The notes beneath the pieces are model-generated. The model was not told the DNA's origin. It saw only the letters and a list, made by a program, of their open reading frames with translations, and ran no database searches. From the NCBI GenBank assembly GCA_937863915.1, contig CALMID010000371.1:1-10959 (forward strand): DNA of 10,959 bases. The letters run 5' to 3'. Numbering within the stretch: the first letter of the stretch is position 1; each line of letters begins with the position of its first letter. The translations under genes were made by a program, and so were the position numbers. This document shows, piece by piece, positions 6,729 to 10,959 of this stretch. The DNA comes from an uncultured Pseudomonas sp. GTDB lineage: Bacteria > Pseudomonadota > Gammaproteobacteria > Pseudomonadales > Pseudomonadaceae.

Positions 6729-7754
6729 ATGTCCGTCTGCCGCTCCGTCATTCTGCTGCTGCCCCTCTTGCTGGCGCCGTTCAGTCCAGTTCAGGCCGAG
6801 CTGGCGCCACTGGTCGAGGTGGTGCAGCCCGAGCAGCGGCTGGTGCGTGACGAGCTGGTGACCTTTGGCTCACTGCGCTCGGACGAGTCGACTCTGATCC
6901 GCCCTGAAGTAGAAGGGCGGGTGGCGGCCCTGCACTTTCAGGAGGGCATGGCGGTCAAGGGCGGCGCCTTGCTGGTCAGCCTGGATGATTCGATTGCCCG
7001 CGCCGAACTGGCCCAGGCGCGGGCCAACCTCGATCTGGCAGAAAAAAGCTTCCAGCGTGCCCAATTGCTGTTCAAACGCGGCGCCAGCAACGCGCAGGCT
7101 CTCGACGAGGCGCAGTCGCAGCAGCAGGCCGCTCGCGCCAGCCTGGCTCTGGCCCAGGCGCGCCTGGACAAGACGTTGATTCGCGCGCCCTATGACGGCG
7201 TGCTGGGGCTGCGCCAGGTCAGCGTCGGCGATTACCTGAATGCCGGTGACAATATCGTCAACCTGGAAGTGCTGGACCCGCTCAAGGTCGACTTCCGGGT
7301 GCCGCAGAAGGCGGTCAGCCAGGTGCGCCTGCAGCAGCGCATCGAGTTGAGCCTGGATGCCTATCCCAATGAGCGCTTCCAGGGCGAGATCATCGCCCTC
7401 AATCCGAGGCTGGACGAAGTCGGTCGCAGCCAGGCGATTCGCGCCCAGGTGGCCAACCGCGATCAGCGTCTAAAGCCCGGCCAGTTCGTCAAGGTGTCGG
7501 TCATCCTCGCCGAACGGCCGCAGGCCCTGATGATCCCCGAGGAGGCGATCATGCCCATGGGCCAGCAGCTGATGGTCAATCTGCTGGTGGCGGGCAAGGT
7601 CGAGCGGCGGGTGATCCGCATCGGCCAGCGCCTGAATGGCTGGGCCGAGGTAGTCGAGGGTCTTCAGGGTGGTGAAACGGTAATCAGTGCCGGCTGGCAG
7701 AAGGTCGTTCCCGGACGCGAGGTGCGCAGCGTGCCGCGGGGGCAGGGCGCATGA
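6729..7754 (+). CDS. RND efflux pump periplasmic adaptor subunit (membrane fusion protein)
   Basis: A 341-aa exported adaptor that links an inner-membrane RND pump to an outer-membrane channel. Residues 1-23 are a signal peptide with a Leu-rich core and a likely cut after VQA (23/24). There is no lipobox Cys, so it should be a soluble or peripheral periplasmic protein, unlike MexA/AcrA-type lipoproteins. The lipoyl half-motifs are LIRPEVEGRVAALHFQEGMAVKGGALLVSLDD (56-87) and KTLIRAPYDGVLGLRQVSVGDYLNAGD (148-174). They flank an alpha-hairpin (~88-147, AELAQARANLDLAEKSFQRAQLLFKRGASNAQALDEAQSQ ...). Beta-barrel (~184-262) and membrane-proximal domains follow. It is somewhat shorter than the typical 370-400 aa. 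GAGG 7 bases before the ATG supports the start. The stop overlaps the pump start (ATGA, 7751-7754). Confidence 0.94.
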   Translation: MSVCRSVILLLPLLLAPFSPVQAELAPLVEVVQPEQRLVRDELVTFGSLRSDESTLIRPEVEGRVAALHFQEGMAVKGGALLVSLDDSIARAELAQARANLDLAEKSFQRAQLLFKRGASNAQALDEAQSQQQAARASLALAQARLDKTLIRAPYDGVLGLRQVSVGDYLNAGDNIVNLEVLDPLKVDFRVPQKAVSQVRLQQRIELSLDAYPNERFQGEIIALNPRLDEVGRSQAIRAQVANRDQRLKPGQFVKVSVILAERPQALMIPEEAIMPMGQQLMVNLLVAGKVERRVIRIGQRLNGWAEVVEGLQGGETVISAGWQKVVPGREVRSVPRGQGA

Positions 7755-10700
7755 CCCTGTCGGATATCTGCATCCGCCGTCCGGTCTTTGCCAGCGTCCT
7801 GTCGCTGATCATCGTCCTGCTCGGCCTTCTGGCCTACCAGCGCCTGACCGTGCGCGAGTACCCCAACATCGATGTGCCGATCGTCACGGTCAACGTCATC
7901 TATCCCGGCGCCAGCCCGGAAATCATGGAGTCCCAGGTCGCCCAGCCGATCGAGGATGTGCTGTCGGGCATCGAAGGCCTGGATTTCGTCAGCTCCATCA
8001 GCCGTGCGGAAAACACCCAGATCACTGCCCAGTTCCGCCTCGATACCAATGCCGACGAGGCCGCCAACGACGTGCGTGACCGTCTCGGCCGTGTACGCGC
8101 GCTGTTGCCGGAAGAAATCCGCGAGCCGCTGGTACAGAAGGTCGAGGCCGATGCCCAGCCGGTGATCTGGCTGGCCTTCTACAGCGAGCAGCTGTCGGCC
8201 ATGGCCATCACCGACGTGCTGGAGCGGGTGGTGCAGGATCGCCTGCAGACCATTCCCGGCGTGTCCGAGGTGCAGATCCGCGGCGCTCGCACCTATGCCA
8301 TGCGCATCTGGCTCGACCCGGAAAAGCTGGCTGCCCATGACCTGACCGTGCAGGACATCGAAGCGGCGCTGCGCCGGCAGAACGTGGAGATTCCGGCCGG
8401 ACGCATCGAATCGCAGCAGCGCGAATTTTCAGTGCTGTCGGAAACCGATCTGCAGACTGCCGAGCAATTCAATCAGCTGATTCTCGACGATTCGCGCGGC
8501 TACCTGCTGCGTCTGGCCGATGTTGGCTACGCCGAACTGGGGGCCGCCGACGAGCGCACCCTGGTGCGCTTCAAGGGCCGTTCGGCGGTGGCGGTGGGGC
8601 TGGTCAAGCAGGCCACCGCCAACCCGCTGGATATCTCCGCCGGTCTTGAGGAGGCGCTGCCGGAAATTCGCAGCCTGCTGCCGGACGGCATGCAGATGGC
8701 GGTGGCCAACGACAACTCGCTGTTCATCCGCGAGTCGATCGGCAACGTCTACAGCACCATCTGGGAAGCGGTGTTGCTGGTGGTGCTGATCATCTTCCTG
8801 TTCCTGCGTTCGCTGCGCGCCACCCTGATTCCGCTGGTGACCATCCCGGTGTCGCTGATCGGCGCCTGCGCGCTGATGGCGCTGATGGGCTTTTCCATCA
8901 ACAACCTGACCCTGCTGGCCATGGTTCTGGCCATCGGCCTGGTGGTGGATGACGCCATCGTTGTGCTGGAAAACATCCACCGCCATATCGAGCGCGGTAT
9001 GGCACCGCTGCAGGCGGCCTTCACCGGCAGTCGCGAGATCGCCTTCGCGGTGATCGCCATGACCCTGACCCTGGCCGCGGTGTATGCGCCGATCGGCTTC
9101 ATGCAGGGCACCTCGGGCAAGCTGTTCACCGAATTCGCCTGGACTCTGGCCGGTGCGGTGCTGGTTTCCGGCTTTGTCGCCCTGACGCTGTCGCCGATGA
9201 TGTGCGCCTACCTGCTCAAGCCGCACAGCGCCGCGGCCAGTCATGGACGGGTCTATGTGGCGATCGAACAGATGCTCGAGCGCCTGACCCTGGCCTATGG
9301 CCGTGTGCTGCGGCGCGTGCTCAAGGCCTGGTGGCTGGTGCTGGCGCTGTTGGCGGGGATTCTCGTGCTGTGCGCCGTGCTGTTTGCCAACCTGCGCAGC
9401 GAACTGGCGCCGACCGAGGATACCGGCACCATCGTCGGCTCCATCAACGGCCCGGATGGCGCCACCCTGGCGTACACCAGCCGCTATGCCGAGCAGCTCG
9501 AAGCGGCCTATGCGTCGATTCCGGAAACCAACCGCTACATGGTCATCGTCGGCTTCCCCACGGTGGCCCAGGGCCTATCGTTCATGAAACTGGAGGACTG
9601 GGACAAGCGCGAGCGCAGCCAGTTCGAGATCCGCGACGAGCTGTTGCCGAAACTGCAGGACATTCCCGGCGTGCGCGCCTTCCCCATCAACCGTCCGCCG
9701 CTGGGGCAGAGTGCCCGTAGCCAGCCGGTGAACTTCGTTATCCGCTCCTCGCTGGAATATGCCGAGCTGCAGCAGTACGTGGACAAGTTGCTGGCCGAGG
9801 TGCGCGGCTATCCGGGGCTGGAGAGCCTGGATACCGACCTCAAGCTGAATACGCCGCAGCTCAAGATCAGCGTCAACCGCGAGCAGGCGGTGGTGGTGGG
9901 CAGCGATGTGGCCACCATCGGCCGCAGTCTGGAGAGCCTGTTCGGCAGCCGTCAGGTGACGCGCTTCAAGCAGAATGGCGAGCAGTACGACGTGCTGGTG
10001 CAGCTGGCCGGGGTCGATCGCAGCAACCCGCAGGACCTCAACCGCATCTACGTGCGCGGCCGCGATGACAGCATGGTGCAGCTGTCGAACCTGATCGAGG
10101 TGCGCGAAACCGTGGCGCCGCGCGAGCTCAACCACTTCAACCAGCTGCGCGCGGTGACGGTGACCGCCAACGTCGGTTCCGGCTACACCCTCGGCGAGGC
10201 GCTGGAGCACCTGGAGGACAAGGCGCGGGCGATCTTCCCGGCCGACACCCAGTTCGACTACACCGGCATCTCGCGGGACTTCAAGGATTCCGGCAGTGGC
10301 GTGGCGCTGATCTTCGCCCTGGCCCTGGTGTTCATCTTCCTGGTGCTGGCCGCGCAGTTCGAGAGCTTCCTCGACCCGCTGATCATCCTCTTCAGCGTCC
10401 CGCTGTCGATGGCCGGCGCTCTGCTGGCCCTGCAGTTGTTCGGCGGTACGCTGAACATCTATTCGCAGGTCGGCCTGGTGACCCTGATCGGCCTGATTAC
10501 CAAACACGGCATCCTGATCGTCGAGTTCGCCAATCACCTGCTGCGCGAAGGCAAGGCGCTGCAGGAGGCGGTGCTGGAGGCTTCCCTGCAACGCCTGCGC
10601 CCGATCCTGATGACCACCGGCGCCATGGTGCTCGGCTCGCTGCCGCTGGCCATCGCCACTGGCGCGGGGGCGGAGAGCCGGCAGCAGATCGGCATGGTGA

Positions 10701-10819
10701 TCGTCGGCGGCCTGCTGCTCGGCACCTTCTTCACCCTGTTCGTGGTGCCGACGCTGTACAGCCTGCTGCGGCGCTGGAAGCCGATCAAGGCGGAGCAGGG
10801 CGAGGTGGGGTTGGTTTAG
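7751..10819 (+). CDS. RND (HAE1-type) multidrug efflux pump, inner-membrane subunit
   Basis: A 1022-aa proton-driven exporter of the AcrB/MexB superfamily, full length. It opens with SDICIRRPVFASVLSLIIVLLG (TM1), then the first periplasmic domain with REYPNIDVPIVTV and GASPEIMESQVAQPIED (about 36-70). The TM2-TM6 block starts near 335. The proton-relay pair Asp400-Asp401 lies in AIGLVVDDAIVVLENIHRHIERG (TM4), Lys918 in GLITKHGILIVEFAN (TM10) and Arg949 in SLQRLRPILMTTGAMVLGSLPLAIATGAG (TM11). These correspond to AcrB Asp407/408, Lys940 and Arg971. The second periplasmic domain spans ~553-840. The sequence resembles the broad HAE1 pumps related to MexN/VexH-like proteins rather than MexB closely, so I give no symbol; substrate range is unknown. 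It is translationally coupled to its adaptor. No outer-membrane channel gene follows: 30-40 bases after the stop an insertion sequence seems to begin. Confidence 0.95.
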   Translation: MTLSDICIRRPVFASVLSLIIVLLGLLAYQRLTVREYPNIDVPIVTVNVIYPGASPEIMESQVAQPIEDVLSGIEGLDFVSSISRAENTQITAQFRLDTNADEAANDVRDRLGRVRALLPEEIREPLVQKVEADAQPVIWLAFYSEQLSAMAITDVLERVVQDRLQTIPGVSEVQIRGARTYAMRIWLDPEKLAAHDLTVQDIEAALRRQNVEIPAGRIESQQREFSVLSETDLQTAEQFNQLILDDSRGYLLRLADVGYAELGAADERTLVRFKGRSAVAVGLVKQATANPLDISAGLEEALPEIRSLLPDGMQMAVANDNSLFIRESIGNVYSTIWEAVLLVVLIIFLFLRSLRATLIPLVTIPVSLIGACALMALMGFSINNLTLLAMVLAIGLVVDDAIVVLENIHRHIERGMAPLQAAFTGSREIAFAVIAMTLTLAAVYAPIGFMQGTSGKLFTEFAWTLAGAVLVSGFVALTLSPMMCAYLLKPHSAAASHGRVYVAIEQMLERLTLAYGRVLRRVLKAWWLVLALLAGILVLCAVLFANLRSELAPTEDTGTIVGSINGPDGATLAYTSRYAEQLEAAYASIPETNRYMVIVGFPTVAQGLSFMKLEDWDKRERSQFEIRDELLPKLQDIPGVRAFPINRPPLGQSARSQPVNFVIRSSLEYAELQQYVDKLLAEVRGYPGLESLDTDLKLNTPQLKISVNREQAVVVGSDVATIGRSLESLFGSRQVTRFKQNGEQYDVLVQLAGVDRSNPQDLNRIYVRGRDDSMVQLSNLIEVRETVAPRELNHFNQLRAVTVTANVGSGYTLGEALEHLEDKARAIFPADTQFDYTGISRDFKDSGSGVALIFALALVFIFLVLAAQFESFLDPLIILFSVPLSMAGALLALQLFGGTLNIYSQVGLVTLIGLITKHGILIVEFANHLLREGKALQEAVLEASLQRLRPILMTTGAMVLGSLPLAIATGAGAESRQQIGMVIVGGLLLGTFFTLFVVPTLYSLLRRWKPIKAEQGEVGLV

Positions 10820-10848
10820 GTTGTTTGTACCCTGTGCGTTTGGCGGCT

Positions 10849-10959
10849 ATCGGCCGATTCTGTTGAAAAAGTAGCTGCTTCCCCATGCCGCCGGCAGCAT
10901 CACTCTGTCGGTGAACGCGGGGGCGAACAACATGATGGGACAGCTACCGAGTGGACAGC
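10849..10959 (+). mobile_element. Left end of a probable IS1182-family insertion sequence (incomplete)
   Basis: Starting about 30 bases after the RND stop codon, the sequence loses coding character. It shows ATCGGCCGAT, a perfect 10-base palindrome (10849-10858), followed by TTCTGTTGAAAAAGT (10859-10873), a motif I associate with ends of Pseudomonas insertion sequences. An imperfect inverted repeat ATGCCGCC/GGCAGCAT lies at 10885-10900. A start codon follows at 10932 whose first residues fit a transposase of the IS1182 family. The exact left boundary is unsure (anywhere from about 10840 to 10865), and the right end and any target duplication are outside the window. Confidence 0.55.
10932..10959 (+). 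CDS. Start of a probable IS1182-family transposase gene (N-terminus only)
   Basis: Only nine codons are visible: MMGQLPSGQ, running off the window. IS1182-type DDE transposases commonly begin with MMG or MLG plus a short Gln-rich lead before an LFYEFSLExHVPxDHLLR-like block, so this start fits well, but nine residues are thin evidence. GGGGG (10919-10923) sits 8 bases before the first ATG. A second ATG directly follows (10935). If the continuation shows the LFYxF block the call is settled; otherwise this is an unknown gene start. Confidence 0.5.

Noticed and set aside
9575..10591. Long minus-strand open frame (338 codons) opposite the RND pump gene
   Set aside because: It is antisense to conserved RND transmembrane and periplasmic regions, His/Gln/Asp-rich with no recognisable motif; an artefact of GC-rich codon usage.

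Overview
The window is about 11 kb of GC-rich, densely coded bacterial chromosome. Codon bias, gene families and gene order point to a Pseudomonas-type gammaproteobacterium. That assignment is inferred from protein resemblance (for example a very close YadG/YadH pair) and was not checked by a search. Most of it is ordinary conserved chromosome. The one clear accessory signal is at the extreme right edge, where an insertion sequence appears to begin.

Layout. (1) 1-739, minus strand: N-terminal part of a two-TM membrane signalling protein (periplasmic sensor domain, HAMP-like linker), cut by the window edge and divergent from (2) 835-1722, plus: a DUF815-type P-loop ATPase. (3) A hairpin at 1732-1751 separates the ATPase from a convergent two-gene minus-strand operon: a single-TM, Gln-rich helical protein of unknown function (3209-2439) followed 20 bp later by a glutathione S-transferase (2418-1756). 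(4) 3328-3624: a compact stable-RNA operon with a sigma70-type promoter, tRNA-Glu(TTC), tRNA-Gly(GCC) and a strong intrinsic terminator. (5) A divergent pair: a 136-aa conserved-looking orphan (4099-3689, minus, with its own terminator) and a transglutaminase-like protein (4210-4866, plus). (6) yadG-yadH, an ABC-2 type exporter with an ATGA start/stop overlap. (7) An RND efflux pair, periplasmic adaptor plus HAE1-type inner-membrane pump, again with an ATGA overlap and with no outer-membrane channel gene following. (8) 10820-10959: short intergenic DNA, then what looks like the left end and first codons of an IS1182-type transposase gene.

How it fits together. The tRNAs are housekeeping genes. 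The GST with its membrane partner, the YadGH ABC exporter and the RND pump all fit a detoxification or export theme, but they are separate transcription units and nothing in the sequence proves joint regulation. The RND pair probably borrows an outer-membrane channel encoded elsewhere, or its channel gene has been displaced by the insertion sequence. I did not find a convincing undescribed multi-gene system. The items most worth a second look are the IS insertion directly behind the RND gene, the transglutaminase-like protein lacking the usual catalytic Asp, and the two unrecognised small proteins.
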